A stretch of DNA of 64,000 bases from Lachnospiraceae bacterium (GCA_022791975.1 JAAWAC010000031.1:50000-113999), one strand, 5' to 3'. Shown: positions 1 to 9,657, numbered from the stretch's first letter. The notes: generated from the sequence alone by a model not told the origin. Numbers and translations are program-made.

Positions 1-1
1 C

Positions 2-1462
2 CCTGCCAAGAGAGCCAGCCGTATGGCGCCTATGGATGCGATTCGCCAGGCAAAGGATATCCGGGTGCCAAAGAAGGTGAGAAGGAGCGGCAAATATGCC
101 TACCGTCTGCTGGGACTGCCAGGAATGATTGCCCAGAAGCATTTTACCCGGAGCAAGCGCCAGTATCGGGCCACCATTTTTTCTCTGTTTATCAGCATTG
201 TGCTCTTTATTTCCGCCAGCTCCTTTTCCGCTTATGTGCGCAAAAGCGTATGGGACGTGGATGAGTTGCCGGATTACGACGTGGTGGTGTATATGGGGAG
301 TGAGAGGGAGACGGAATTGATGTCCTGGTTGCCGGAACGGGTTTCTCAGATGGGTAATGTGGAAGAGAAGCTGGAAACCATGGAGTTCTACGTTCCTATT
401 CGTGTGGATGCGGATCAGATAAATGAAGAGTACAGAGAACTGATGTTCGAAGAAGCAGTGGAAACAGACACCCTGGAAGGGGAGGGCTATACAGAGCTTC
501 AGGGGATTCTGGTGGTTCTTCGGGATCAGGATTATGAGGCGTATCTTGCGGAGCTGGGGCTTTCGGGAATTGTGGATGCCCGGAAACAGGCGGTAGTGCT
601 GAATCAAACCAGGGCTTTTATCACAAAGGAACAGCGCTATCGGATTTATGACATTCTCAAGGAGGCAAAAGGAACAGCCCAAGCGGTCTTTGAGGATTAC
701 GTGGGATTTGCGGAATCGGGTCTTGACAAACTGGAGGGAGAAGCTTATGAGGAGGCCTACAGAAGCTTTCAAAAGCCGGTGGAGGTATCCTTGGGAGCTC
801 TGGTAACCAAGGCGCCCATGGGGCTCTTCACCAATTACGGGGGCCGGTTTGGGCTGGTGGCGCCGGAGAGTTTGGTTTTGGATCTCATGGGAAACCCGGA
901 AAATTATGGGGGAAGATGGCAGATGTATCTTAAGAGCCAGGAGCACCAGGCTGTGGCCCAGGAGATTGAGAACCTGGTTCTGATGGAGGGAATAGAGAAT
1001 GGGTTCTTTGTCATGGATGCCACGGAGGGCGTACAGGCCCAGAGGAGCATGCTGTTTACAGTGGATGTGTTTACCTACGGGTTTATTGCGCTTATCTCCC
1101 TGATTGCAGCGGCCAATGTGTTTAATTCCATTTCCACAGGATTTTTGCTCCGCCGCCGGGAGTTTGCGGTTTTAAGCTCCGTGGGAATGGATGCCAGGGG
1201 AATGGGACAGATGCTGCGGTTTGAATGCGTGCTGTACGGATGCAAGTCTTTGTTGTATGGGATTCCCGTGTCCATATTGGTGACCTACGGTATTTACCGG
1301 GTGGTGGTGAGCAGCATGGATACCCGTTTCTTTATCCCGGTGACCAGTATTCTCATAGCTATCTGCAGTGTGTTTGCGGTGGTGTTTGCCACCATGCTGT
1401 ATGCCAAAGGGAAGCTGCAAAAGGAGAACCTTATAGACAGCATCCGCCGGGAGAGTGTCTGA
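2..1462 (+). CDS. FtsX-like ABC transporter permease, C-terminal part (5' end outside window)
   Basis: The frame is open to the left edge, and the first visible residues (PAKRASRMAPMDAIR) look like the cytosolic segment after the first FtsX repeat of a two-repeat ABC exporter. The ATG at 23 is therefore probably internal. About 486 residues are visible: one helix (nt 158-229), a roughly 270-residue extracytoplasmic region, then three helices (about 1049-1125, 1211-1290, 1330-1400) with the cytosolic motif FLLRRREFAVLSSVGM. FtsX-type permeases pair with an MacB/LolD-like ATPase and move or sense peptides, lipids or antibiotics; the substrate is unknown. Its ATPase is presumably upstream, off the window. 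The two-component genes follow, and a second exporter of the same family lies beyond them. Confidence 0.85.
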   Translation, partial: PAKRASRMAPMDAIRQAKDIRVPKKVRRSGKYAYRLLGLPGMIAQKHFTRSKRQYRATIFSLFISIVLFISASSFSAYVRKSVWDVDELPDYDVVVYMGSERETELMSWLPERVSQMGNVEEKLETMEFYVPIRVDADQINEEYRELMFEEAVETDTLEGEGYTELQGILVVLRDQDYEAYLAELGLSGIVDARKQAVVLNQTRAFITKEQRYRIYDILKEAKGTAQAVFEDYVGFAESGLDKLEGEAYEEAYRSFQKPVEVSLGALVTKAPMGLFTNYGGRFGLVAPESLVLDLMGNPENYGGRWQMYLKSQEHQAVAQEIENLVLMEGIENGFFVMDATEGVQAQRSMLFTVDVFTYGFIALISLIAAANVFNSISTGFLLRRREFAVLSSVGMDARGMGQMLRFECVLYGCKSLLYGIPVSILVTYGIYRVVVSSMDTRFFIPVTSILIAICSVFAVVFATMLYAKGKLQKENLIDSIRRESV

Positions 1463-1511
1463 CAGGCGCATTTTGTCCTATCCCAACCAAGTATCAGTTA
1501 TGGTGTGAAAA

Positions 1512-1537
1512 GTAAGCTTGCAGGCATGCAAGCTTAC
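1512..1537. repeat. Perfect 11-bp inverted repeat upstream of the response regulator promoter
   Basis: GTAAGCTTGCA and its exact reverse complement are separated by GGCA. No T-run follows, so a rho-independent terminator is unlikely. The repeat ends 20 bp upstream of the proposed -35 box of the two-component genes. That position would suit an activator site, for example autoregulation, or a 3' stabilising hairpin for the upstream permease mRNA. Confidence 0.6.
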
Positions 1538-1557
1538 AACGCTATCTGGCATAAAGA

Positions 1558-1586
1558 TTGTGTGTGCGGATGAGGTGTGCTACAAT
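1558..1586 (+). promoter_or_regulatory. Putative sigma-A promoter of the two-component operon
   Basis: A -35 TTGTGT and a -10 TACAAT are 17 bp apart. The -10 lies 41 bp before the response regulator start. Confidence 0.5.
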
Positions 1587-1627
1587 GTCCAAAGAATCAA
1601 GGAGTGGCGCAGAAGGGAGGAGAATCC

Positions 1628-2335
1628 ATGCAATATAGAATCTTAGTGGCAGAGGATGACAGAGGGTTGAACCAGGGAATCCGCCTGGCTTTGCAAAAGG
1701 AAGAACTGGTGTTTGATTCTGCCTATACCCTGGAGGAGGCCTGGGAGCTCTGGCAGGAGAAGAAGCCGGACATGGTACTTTTGGACGTGAATTTTCCCGA
1801 TGGAAATGGGTTTGATTTTCTTCGCACCCTGCGCCGTGCTTCCGATATTCCAGTGCTGGTGATCACAGCCAATGATATGGAGAGCGATGAGGTAACCGGG
1901 CTGACCCTGGGGGCGGATGATTACATTACAAAGCCTTTTAGCCTGATGGCTCTGCGGGCCCGGGTGGAAAACATCCGAAGGAGGGCGACAAAATCCCAGC
2001 GGCAGCTCTATGAGGCGGAAGGCTACCGGTTTGATTTTGACAAGCTGGAATTCCAGGTGGAAGGCCAGGAGATCCCTTTAAGCGCACCAGAGCAGAAGCT
2101 TTTGCGGCTGTTTCTCTCCCATCCTGGGCAGACGCTGCCCAGGGAGGTTCTGGTGGAAAAGATTTGGGTGGATGGTGTGGAGTATGTGGATGAAAATGCA
2201 CTGTCTGTGGCTGTCAGCCGGTTAAGGAAAAAGCTGGAGATTCGGGGGAAAAACAGTCCCATCGCCACTGTTTACGGAGTAGGCTATGTCTGGAGATGGG
2301 CGAAGGAGGAGATATGGGAAGAACCGACAAAATAA
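1628..2335 (+). CDS. OmpR/PhoB-family response regulator
   Basis: This 235-residue protein has an N-terminal receiver domain (about 1-115) and a C-terminal winged-helix DNA-binding domain (about 135-230). Asp53 in VLLDVNFPDG is the expected phosphorylation site; the acidic pair AEDD near residue 10 and the lysine in YITKPFS complete the active site. The start at 1628 is preceded by GGGAGGAG; an upstream ATG at 1577 lacks a site and adds residues the family does not have. The kinase gene overlaps its last 22 bp. The flanking FtsX exporters suggest it controls them, as in BceRS-like modules, but that is inference. Confidence 0.92.
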   Translation: MQYRILVAEDDRGLNQGIRLALQKEELVFDSAYTLEEAWELWQEKKPDMVLLDVNFPDGNGFDFLRTLRRASDIPVLVITANDMESDEVTGLTLGADDYITKPFSLMALRARVENIRRRATKSQRQLYEAEGYRFDFDKLEFQVEGQEIPLSAPEQKLLRLFLSHPGQTLPREVLVEKIWVDGVEYVDENALSVAVSRLRKKLEIRGKNSPIATVYGVGYVWRWAKEEIWEEPTK

Positions 2336-3345
2336 TTTCCAGGCTGGATGAAATGCTGACGGATGCCATCAATGGCTCCTTCGTAGAGGCAAGCTATGAT
2401 GAGACCCAGCTTTCCAGGCTGGAGAGCAAGTTTCGCCAGTATTTGACAGGAAAGGAAACGGCCACGGAGAGGGTGGAGAGGGAGCGGGCAGCTATCAAAG
2501 ATCTGGTGACCAATATCTCTCATCAGACAAAAACTCCCATCGCCAATATCTGTCTCTATTCTCAGCTCCTGGAGGAGATCAGCACGCCGGAAATGCTTCC
2601 CCTGGTGGAGCAGGTCCGCCTTCAGGCGAAAAAGCTGGACTTTTTAATCCAGATGTTGACAAAAGTTTCCAGATTGGAAAGCGATATGATAAAGCTAAAG
2701 CCCCAGGTACAGCCGGTGGTCCCGCTGGTTGTAGCAGCTATCCGGGGAGTCCAAGGACAAGGGGATGCCAAGGGAATTGCCATCCGTATAGAGGGGCAAG
2801 AGGCAGAGAAGGTGACAAGGCTTCTAAAGATGTGGGAATCAACCGCTGGTTCGGCGGAGGGACAAGAGTTCATGGAGCTGGAGGAAAAGGCCGAAGAGCT
2901 GGAAGAGAGAACAGAGGAAAAGGAAAGAAAGGCCCCAGGGCGAAATGAGAGGCCACAGGAAGAGGCTGGAGAAGAAAAAAGAGCATCCTATAGCGAAATT
3001 TGCGCCTGCTACGATGCACGCTGGACCGGGGAGGCCCTGGGAAATGTGCTGGACAATGCAGTCAAGTATTCGCCGGAAGGGAGCACGGTGACGGTTTCCC
3101 TGGGAGCCCAGGAAATGTTTGTCTGTATCAGCGTGGAGGATGAGGGCATGGGGATCTCAGAGGAGGAGCAGGCCCAGATTTTTGAGCGCTTCTATCGGGG
3201 GAAGCATACAGGGAGGCAGGAGGGAAACGGAGTGGGGTTGTATCTCACCCGCATGATTCTCCAGAGGGAGCGGGGCTATATCAAGGTGTCCCCGGGAAAA
3301 GAGGGTGGGAGCTGTTTTCGCATCTACCTTTCAAAATCGGGATGA
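2314..3345 (+). CDS. Soluble histidine kinase, partner of the preceding regulator
   Basis: The 343-residue kinase has no membrane helix or HAMP domain, so it must sense inside the cell or through a partner such as the adjacent permeases. His70 lies in the H-box NISHQTKTP. The catalytic domain shows the N-box NVLDNAVKYSP, G1 DEGMGI, F-box FERFYRG and G2 GNGVGLYL. An unusual Glu/Lys/Arg-rich stretch (about residues 185-225) separates the dimerisation and ATPase domains. The start at 2314 follows AAGGAGGAG, and the overlap with the regulator gene indicates translational coupling. The substrate or signal is unknown. Confidence 0.88.
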   Translation: MGRTDKIISRLDEMLTDAINGSFVEASYDETQLSRLESKFRQYLTGKETATERVERERAAIKDLVTNISHQTKTPIANICLYSQLLEEISTPEMLPLVEQVRLQAKKLDFLIQMLTKVSRLESDMIKLKPQVQPVVPLVVAAIRGVQGQGDAKGIAIRIEGQEAEKVTRLLKMWESTAGSAEGQEFMELEEKAEELEERTEEKERKAPGRNERPQEEAGEEKRASYSEICACYDARWTGEALGNVLDNAVKYSPEGSTVTVSLGAQEMFVCISVEDEGMGISEEEQAQIFERFYRGKHTGRQEGNGVGLYLTRMILQRERGYIKVSPGKEGGSCFRIYLSKSG

Positions 3346-3534
3346 GAATGTAAAAATTTGGAAATTCTATAAGAGAAGTCTTTGACCTGGAATTCTTGCA
3401 GATCTGTTAGATTTCAGAAAGGCTCTGGAAAGAATGATCTGTTATAGTCTGTTTATGCAGAGGCAAAAACTGCGTAGGCAGACTTTTTCATGGAATGAGA
3501 AGACGTGGAAGAGAGACAGGAAAGGAGACCACAC

Positions 3535-4308
3535 ATGGAAATTTTGAGAACAGAAAATTTGAAAAAATATTATGGGGCAGGAGACACCTGTGTAAAAGCC
3601 CTGGACGGAGTGGACTTTGCAGTGGAAAAGGGGGAATTTGTTTCCATTGTAGGCACATCCGGCAGCGGAAAATCCACGCTTTTAAATATGCTGGGAGGGT
3701 TGGATCGGCCAACCTTGGGAACCGTTACAGTGGACGGAAAGGAAATTTTTTCTTTGAAGGAGGAGGCTCTGACCATTTTTCGGAGGCGGAAGATCGGCTT
3801 TGTGTTTCAGAGCTTTAATCTGGTGCCCATTCTCAATGTATATGAAAATATCGTGCTTCCCATTGAGCTGGACGGAAACAAGGTGGATAAGAAATTTGTA
3901 AAAAGCGTTATGGAAACCCTGGGCCTTACAGAGAAAATCTATGCCCTTCCCACGCAGCTTTCCGGGGGACAGCAGCAGAGGGTGGCCATTGCCCGGGCCC
4001 TGGCCTCCAAGCCGGCCATTGTGTTGGCGGATGAGCCCACGGGAAATCTGGATTCTGCCACCAGCCAGGATGTACTGGGGCTTTTAAAGGTTACCGGGGA
4101 GCGCTTTGGCCAGACCATGGTAATGATTACCCATAATGAGGAGATTGCCCAGATGGCAGACCGGATTGTGCGCATAGAGGATGGTCGCATATTAAAATCC
4201 TCTGGAGGAAGCAGAGCCGGAAATAGCATAAAGCCCTCCTCACCATCTGGAAAGCATGCATTGCCGGCAGACAGAGAATCCTTCCAAGGAGGTGCTTCCC
4301 ATGCGTAA
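3535..4308 (+). CDS. ABC transporter ATPase of an FtsX-type exporter (MacB/LolD-like)
   Basis: The 257-residue ATP-binding subunit has Walker A GTSGSGKST (about 40-48), Q-loop near FVFQSFNLVP, signature LSGGQQQR, Walker B VLADEPTGNLD and the switch His in MITHNEE. This is the MacB/LolD/BceA subgroup that partners with FtsX-like permeases. AAAGGAGA precedes the ATG at 3535. Its stop overlaps the permease start at 4301, so the two are translationally coupled. The 189-bp gap after the kinase gene has only a weak -10-like TATAGT at 3443, so read-through from the two-component promoter is also possible. Confidence 0.93.
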   Translation: MEILRTENLKKYYGAGDTCVKALDGVDFAVEKGEFVSIVGTSGSGKSTLLNMLGGLDRPTLGTVTVDGKEIFSLKEEALTIFRRRKIGFVFQSFNLVPILNVYENIVLPIELDGNKVDKKFVKSVMETLGLTEKIYALPTQLSGGQQQRVAIARALASKPAIVLADEPTGNLDSATSQDVLGLLKVTGERFGQTMVMITHNEEIAQMADRIVRIEDGRILKSSGGSRAGNSIKPSSPSGKHALPADRESFQGGASHA

Positions 4309-6901
4309 GGTGAGAAACAACCAGGCGGTGAAGCGGCTGGCCAGAAAAAGCTTTCAGGCCAGCCGCACCCGGAATAGCATTGCAGCCATTGCCATTGGAC
4401 TGACAGCCGTCCTCTTTACGGCGGTATTTACCATTGGAATAGGAATTGTGGAGGATACCCAGAAAAGCAGCATGCTCCAGGCTGGGGGGGATGCCCACGG
4501 GGCCATTAAGGATCTAACCCAGGAGCAGTATGAGATTTTGGCGCAGCATCCCTCCATTCGGGAATGTGGCCGGGATATTGTCATGGCCCATGCTGTGGAG
4601 AACCCAGAGTTTTTAAAGCGCCATGTGGAAATCCATTACCTGGATGAGAATTTGTATCCCCACTGGTTTGTGGAAATTCTGGAGGGAAAGAAACCGGAGG
4701 CTGCCCATGAGATTCTTATGGATCAGAAATCCATGGAGCTTCTGGGGCTTGAGGCAAAGGCCGGCACCCAGGTAACCCTTAAGATACAGGTACATCCGGG
4801 AAGAGAAGCTGTGGAGCGCACCTTTACGGTGAGCGGGGTGATAAAGTCTGCGGAGGCTATGAAGGTAGGCTTTGTCTTTGTGTCAGAGGCGTATCGGCAG
4901 ACCTATGGGGAAGAATTGGTGGCCGGGCCGGAGGATGTCTTTAGCGATACAGGAAAGATTAGCATGCATGTGATTTTTTCCAACTCCAGGGGCATACAGG
5001 GGAAGCTCAATAAAATCATAACAGACAGCGGCTTTTCTCTGGAGGAGGGATCCCCGGATTATATTGGTTCCAACGCCAACTGGGCGTATCTGTCCGATGG
5101 CGCGGAGAGTGACCCTATGACAATCCTGAGTATGGGAGCGGCTATGCTTTTGATTGTGGTGACAGGGTACCTGATTATTTACAATATTTTTCAAATTTCT
5201 GTTATCCGGGATATTCGGTACTATGGTCTTTTGAAAACCATCGGCACAACGGGAAGGCAGATCAAAAGAATTCTTCGCAGGCAGGCAGTCCGGCTGTTTT
5301 TTCTGGGAACGCCTGGGGGACTGATTGTGGGATATGTGGCGGGAAATATCCTTCTGCCCTTTGTGGCGTCAGTGGGCACCGGGAGAGATCGGGGGGAAAT
5401 CCTTGTCTCCGTCCATCCATGGATTTTCCTGGGGGCGGCCCTGTTTACCTTGGTGACAGTATGGATTTCCCAGTGGAAGCCGGGGAGGATTGCTGCAAAG
5501 GTATCGCCGGTGGAAGCCCTTCGATACACAGAACATGGAAAAGAACACAAAAAGCCAAAGAAAACCACAGATGGTGGAAAGCTTCCCCGGATGGCGTTTT
5601 CCAACCTGGGCAGAAATAAGGGGCGGACATTGGTGGTACTTTGTTCCCTCTCCCTGACGCTCGTGCTGATGAATACGTTCTACACCATTGCCAGCTCCGT
5701 GGACAGAAACGGGTTTCTGTCAAAAATGATCCTGAGTGAGGGGATTATCGGAAATGCCCAGCTGTGGAATTACAACTATTTTATCACGGATGAGGAGACA
5801 GCACAGGTGGTGAGCCTTTCAGAGAGCTTTATCGCAGCCTGTGAGGAGCAGGAGAGCTTTTCTGAGGGGGGAAGAATCTATATGCATCAGGCAGGGGGAT
5901 ATATGCCAGTGGAGAGCTGGGAAATTCCAGATTATATTCCCACAAATGAGGAAGGCGTTCCCGGAAACTGGTATCCCGATGGTTTTTATCCCTTTTCCGG
6001 ATACGAGGAAGGAGTGTACACCGCTTCCATCTATGGAATAGAGCCGTTTGTCCTGTCCAAAATGACTGTGGTGGAGGGGGAGACAGACCCCCGTGTCATA
6101 TGGGAGAAGCTGAAAACGGGAAATTACCTTCTCTACAGCGTCCAGGTGGACGACAACAATTTCATTATGGAAAATAAGAGGAAGCATCACGCAGGGGATA
6201 AGATTACCTTGACATACCGAGATGGTGGTCCCACAAAGGAATATGAAATCCTCTCTGTGGTGAAGGAGCACAGCTACAGTCTGACCAACCGCATAGCAAA
6301 TGAATTTTCCTACTATATCACAGCGGAGGATTTTAAGAAATACCTTTCTGATGCCTTCCTGATGAGCTATCTCTTTGACGTGAAGGAAGGGCAGGAGGCC
6401 GCCATGGAGGAGTTTCTGAAGACCTACACGGAAGAGGAGGAGCCTCTCATGTCCTTTGAATCCCGCACGACCTATGAGGGAAACTTCCAGGAAATGCTGG
6501 GAACCCTCACCCTGGTGGGAATAGCTTTGACGGCTGTTATCGGGATTATCGGCCTTTTAAACTTTACCAACGTTATTCTCACCAGTATGACTGCCCGCAA
6601 GCGGGAGTTTGCCATGATGGAGGCCATTGGCATGACAAAGCGCCAGCTGGTGGGGATGCTCACTGCAGAGGGACTGTATTACGCGGCCTTTACCATCCTG
6701 TGCTCTCTTATGGTGGCGACCCTGTTTTCCCTCACTGTAGTCAGGGCCATTGGGGACGGTATCTGGCTTATACAATACCGTTTTACTTTGTTGCCAGTGT
6801 TTCTTGCCAGCCCTGTTCTTTTGCTTCTGGGGGTGCTGCTTCCAAGGGTTGTATATAGGTTTCGGGGGAAGAAGAGCATTGTGGAGGAAATTCGGGAGTA
6901 A
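4301..6901 (+). CDS. Two-repeat FtsX-like ABC transporter permease
   Basis: The 866-residue membrane protein has two FtsX repeats. The first has an N-terminal helix (about residues 20-45), a ~230-residue extracytoplasmic domain and three helices (nt ~5116-5200, 5297-5365, 5420-5470). The second has a helix at nt ~5620-5700, a second large outer domain and three helices (nt ~6490-6585, 6670-6740, 6782-6855). AAGGAGGT precedes the ATG at 4301, which overlaps the ATPase stop. Tandem FtsX permeases of this size export or sense lipids, peptides or cell-wall antibiotics. Its place after a sensor kinase without membrane segments suggests that it may also signal to that kinase; this is inference. Confidence 0.9.
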   Translation: MRKVRNNQAVKRLARKSFQASRTRNSIAAIAIGLTAVLFTAVFTIGIGIVEDTQKSSMLQAGGDAHGAIKDLTQEQYEILAQHPSIRECGRDIVMAHAVENPEFLKRHVEIHYLDENLYPHWFVEILEGKKPEAAHEILMDQKSMELLGLEAKAGTQVTLKIQVHPGREAVERTFTVSGVIKSAEAMKVGFVFVSEAYRQTYGEELVAGPEDVFSDTGKISMHVIFSNSRGIQGKLNKIITDSGFSLEEGSPDYIGSNANWAYLSDGAESDPMTILSMGAAMLLIVVTGYLIIYNIFQISVIRDIRYYGLLKTIGTTGRQIKRILRRQAVRLFFLGTPGGLIVGYVAGNILLPFVASVGTGRDRGEILVSVHPWIFLGAALFTLVTVWISQWKPGRIAAKVSPVEALRYTEHGKEHKKPKKTTDGGKLPRMAFSNLGRNKGRTLVVLCSLSLTLVLMNTFYTIASSVDRNGFLSKMILSEGIIGNAQLWNYNYFITDEETAQVVSLSESFIAACEEQESFSEGGRIYMHQAGGYMPVESWEIPDYIPTNEEGVPGNWYPDGFYPFSGYEEGVYTASIYGIEPFVLSKMTVVEGETDPRVIWEKLKTGNYLLYSVQVDDNNFIMENKRKHHAGDKITLTYRDGGPTKEYEILSVVKEHSYSLTNRIANEFSYYITAEDFKKYLSDAFLMSYLFDVKEGQEAAMEEFLKTYTEEEEPLMSFESRTTYEGNFQEMLGTLTLVGIALTAVIGIIGLLNFTNVILTSMTARKREFAMMEAIGMTKRQLVGMLTAEGLYYAAFTILCSLMVATLFSLTVVRAIGDGIWLIQYRFTLLPVFLASPVLLLLGVLLPRVVYRFRGKKSIVEEIRE

Positions 6902-6958
6902 AAGAACAAATGTTCTAACTGTAGAATCCGACAATTTCCGGGGATTTTTCCACAAGAA

Positions 6959-8242
6959 TCAGACAATGAGCATTTTTCGGGTATACTCATGGCAGAAAGG
7001 GGTGTGATAGCGATTGGTCACCACGGATTCATAGACATGGGCAGCGAAAACATCCTGCTGAAACAGGGACAACAGCTCCTGAGGGGGAAACAATCCCTCT
7101 TTGGAGGCTGGAACCCCACGTAAAAACTCCTGCCCATGGGAGGCACGGCTTAGGATGGGAATCCGGGCTGATTGCTTGAGGAGACTCAGGAGAGACTGAC
7201 TTTCCCGGCGAAAGCCCAGAATTTTTGCGTACACAGGATATCCCAGCTCTTTTCTGCGATCGGAAGCTTCCTTAAGGTCTGCCAGAAGAATATGACAGAG
7301 TGCCCGGGTAATCCGGGTGTGGGTCAGCTGGCGGGTTTTTAAAAGAGATGCAAAAGAGGTAGCCGTCTGGAACTGGGGCAACAGGCGCCGAATACGGGCA
7401 GCCAGGTCCGGAGATACATCCGTATAGGCTGTCAGCTCTTCCTGGGGGAGACTTAAAAGCTGGTAGTGGAGAAGAGCGGAAAAATCGTCCCAGTCCAGAG
7501 GACCCTTCTGATCAAAATAAGCCTTCAGCACTCGGCCAGCTTTTGGGGGAAGCTGGTGGAAAACCTGGGAAAAGCCTTCCTGATGAATGGCCCGGCGAAT
7601 GGCGCTGGCAGAGGCCAACTCCCGGTTTAAAGACAGATCGTGGTAGGCACTGCCTTTGCGCCTTAAGGTCCAGGGACGGATGGGGCTTTGCAGAAGTCTG
7701 AGGGCCTTTAAATATTCGATTCCCAGGATATTATTGGGTTCACTGAGGATGTTTTTTCCAGACAGGGAGGCTCCCAAATGGGCCAGATATGCTTCCAGAG
7801 CCTTACTGCGGGCCAGGGGAAAGGAGTAGCCCTGTCTTAACAAGGTCTTAAGAAGCTCCCGGTAGGCATCGGGCTCCCGGTATAGGACCTCTGCGTAGGA
7901 GGAGAGCAGGGACAGATCCCCACACTCGCTGCCAAAACATAGGGCATCCACGCAGCCCAGGCTATTGAGAAGAGACATAGCGCCAAAGGCAAAGGTCTCC
8001 GCGCTGGCACAGGCATAGGCAGCCGGAAGCTCCAGCACCAGATCCGCGCCCTCAGCCAGTGCCATGTGGGCCCGGCAGTATTTATCCGTAAGGGCCGGTT
8101 CCCCTCTCTGGACAAAGTCCCCACTTTGCACCACAAGGAGATAATCAGCCCCGGTTAAAGCTCGGGCCTGGGCCAGATGATAAGCATGCCCTTTGTGAAA
8201 GGGATTGTATTCTGCAATAATGCCTGTGATATGAATTGCCAT
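6959..8242 (-). CDS. tmcAL: tRNA(Met) cytidine acetate ligase (TmcAL, YlbM/DUF795 family)
   Basis: The 427-residue enzyme carries the nucleotidyltransferase motif AEYNPFHKGH near its N-terminus, plus QSGDFVQRGEPA and the GIEYLKAL segment typical of the family. TmcAL activates acetate with ATP and makes N4-acetylcytidine at the elongator tRNA-Met wobble base. The start at 8242 gives MAIHITGIIAEYNPFH, as in relatives; an in-frame ATG 24 bp upstream adds a non-conserved extension. It converges on the FtsX gene (57-bp gap) and follows the symporter gene on the same strand. Confidence 0.9.
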   Translation of the reverse strand: MAIHITGIIAEYNPFHKGHAYHLAQARALTGADYLLVVQSGDFVQRGEPALTDKYCRAHMALAEGADLVLELPAAYACASAETFAFGAMSLLNSLGCVDALCFGSECGDLSLLSSYAEVLYREPDAYRELLKTLLRQGYSFPLARSKALEAYLAHLGASLSGKNILSEPNNILGIEYLKALRLLQSPIRPWTLRRKGSAYHDLSLNRELASASAIRRAIHQEGFSQVFHQLPPKAGRVLKAYFDQKGPLDWDDFSALLHYQLLSLPQEELTAYTDVSPDLAARIRRLLPQFQTATSFASLLKTRQLTHTRITRALCHILLADLKEASDRRKELGYPVYAKILGFRRESQSLLSLLKQSARIPILSRASHGQEFLRGVPASKEGLFPPQELLSLFQQDVFAAHVYESVVTNRYHTPFCHEYTRKMLIV

Positions 8243-8261
8243 TTTTAGGATCCTTCCAAAG

Positions 8262-8285
8262 ACCATCCAACAGATGGTGTTTTTT
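8262..8285 (+). terminator. Small plus-strand terminator-like hairpin between tmcAL and the symporter
   Basis: ACCATC and GATGGT pair around CAACA and are followed by six T on the plus strand. Both neighbours are on the minus strand, so it would stop antisense transcription; on the minus strand the hairpin is followed only by CTTT. Confidence 0.3.
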
Positions 8286-8292
8286 AGTTGCC

Positions 8293-9657
8293 TTATTTTT
8301 CCCGTGTGCCTGTTACCATGGAGGCCAGAGCCAGAAGAGCCAGTACATTGGGCAGAACCATTAGCTGGTTGAAAGTGTCAGTAAGCTCCCATACCAGATC
8401 ATTGGACAGGCAGGAGCCTAAGAAAATAAAAATGACGGCCAGCACAGAGTAAATCTTTACGCCTTTGTCACCAAAGAGATATTTCACATTGATCCGCCCG
8501 AAGAGATTCCAGCTGATAATGGTGGAGAAGGCAAAGAACAGCAGACAAACGGCTACAAAGAGATTGCTGGCCGTGCTGCCAAATACAGAGCCAAAGGCCA
8601 ACTGTGCCATATTGGTCCGGCTGACACCCTCTGCGGCTCCACTGGCCAGGACCCCGTTTCCAGCATACAGGGTGGAGACTACAATCAGGGCTGTCATAGT
8701 AAGAACTACAAAGGTGTCAATAAAGACGCCCACCATGGCTACGACCCCTTGCTCATGGGGAGCTGCCACATTTGCCATAGCGTGGGCATGGGGCGTGGAG
8801 CCCATACCAGCTTCATTGGAGAAAAGCCCTCGCTTAACCCCCTGGCTGATGGCTGTTTTCAAAGCATAGCCCAAACCGCCGCCAATAATGGCCTGGGGCT
8901 GGAAGGCATAGCGGAAAATCATGGCAATGGTTTCCGGCACATACTGGATGCGACAGATGAGAAGAACCAGTCCCCCCACCAGATAGATGACAGCCATAAT
9001 CGGCACAAGCTTTTCCGTCACAGATGCCAGACGCTGAATGCCTCCAATAAAGATAAAGGCGGCCACTGCTGCCACAATAATTCCGATGATCCAGGTGGGA
9101 ATTCCCAGGGCATTGCTACAGGTTTCCCCAATGGAATTGGACTGTACCATACAGCCCATAAAGCCCAGGGCCAAGATAATAGCCACGGCAAAGAAGCCAG
9201 CCAGGAACTTGCCAAAGGCATTGGGAAAGGCCTTGCGAATATAGTAGACTGGTCCGCCGTGGATAGAGCCATCCGCCTCCACATGGCGGGTTTTCTGGGC
9301 CAGCACCGCCTCCGCATAAATGGTGGCCATGCCAAAGAACGCGATGATCCACATCCAGAAGATAGCGCCTGGTCCCCCAGTGAGAATTGCGCCACAGGCA
9401 CCAATAATGTTTCCTGTTCCCACCTGAGCTGCAATAGCCGTGGTCAGGGCTTGAAAGGAGGTAAGCCCGTTTTCCTGCCTGCCCCCCTTTAGGGATAGCT
9501 TTCCAAAAACCTGTTTCATACCTTCTCCAAAGCACCGCACCTGCACGAACCGAGTTTTGATGCTGAAAAACAGACCACATCCAATTAGCAAGACCACCAG
9601 AATGTAGTCAGACAGGTACAGATTAATCGTCTGTACAACCTTTAACACTGCTTCCAT
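8293..9657 (-). CDS. Alanine/glycine:cation symporter (AGCS family)
   Basis: The 454-residue membrane protein belongs to the AGCS family of Na+ (or H+)-coupled alanine/glycine importers. Family motifs include TTAIAAQVGTGNI and FSNEAGMGSTPHAHA, spread over about ten helices. The start at 9657 is preceded by AGGAGG and gives the normal N-terminus; the frame stays open for 79 more codons upstream, but those overlap the leader region and are not family-like. A glycine riboswitch, its terminators and a strong promoter lie upstream on the same strand, so glycine is the probable substrate. Confidence 0.93.
   Translation of the reverse strand: MEAVLKVVQTINLYLSDYILVVLLIGCGLFFSIKTRFVQVRCFGEGMKQVFGKLSLKGGRQENGLTSFQALTTAIAAQVGTGNIIGACGAILTGGPGAIFWMWIIAFFGMATIYAEAVLAQKTRHVEADGSIHGGPVYYIRKAFPNAFGKFLAGFFAVAIILALGFMGCMVQSNSIGETCSNALGIPTWIIGIIVAAVAAFIFIGGIQRLASVTEKLVPIMAVIYLVGGLVLLICRIQYVPETIAMIFRYAFQPQAIIGGGLGYALKTAISQGVKRGLFSNEAGMGSTPHAHAMANVAAPHEQGVVAMVGVFIDTFVVLTMTALIVVSTLYAGNGVLASGAAEGVSRTNMAQLAFGSVFGSTASNLFVAVCLLFFAFSTIISWNLFGRINVKYLFGDKGVKIYSVLAVIFIFLGSCLSNDLVWELTDTFNQLMVLPNVLALLALASMVTGTREK

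Noticed and set aside
8749..9492. A long plus-strand ORF across the symporter gene
   Set aside because: It lies antisense to a well-supported AGCS gene and has no plausible family features.
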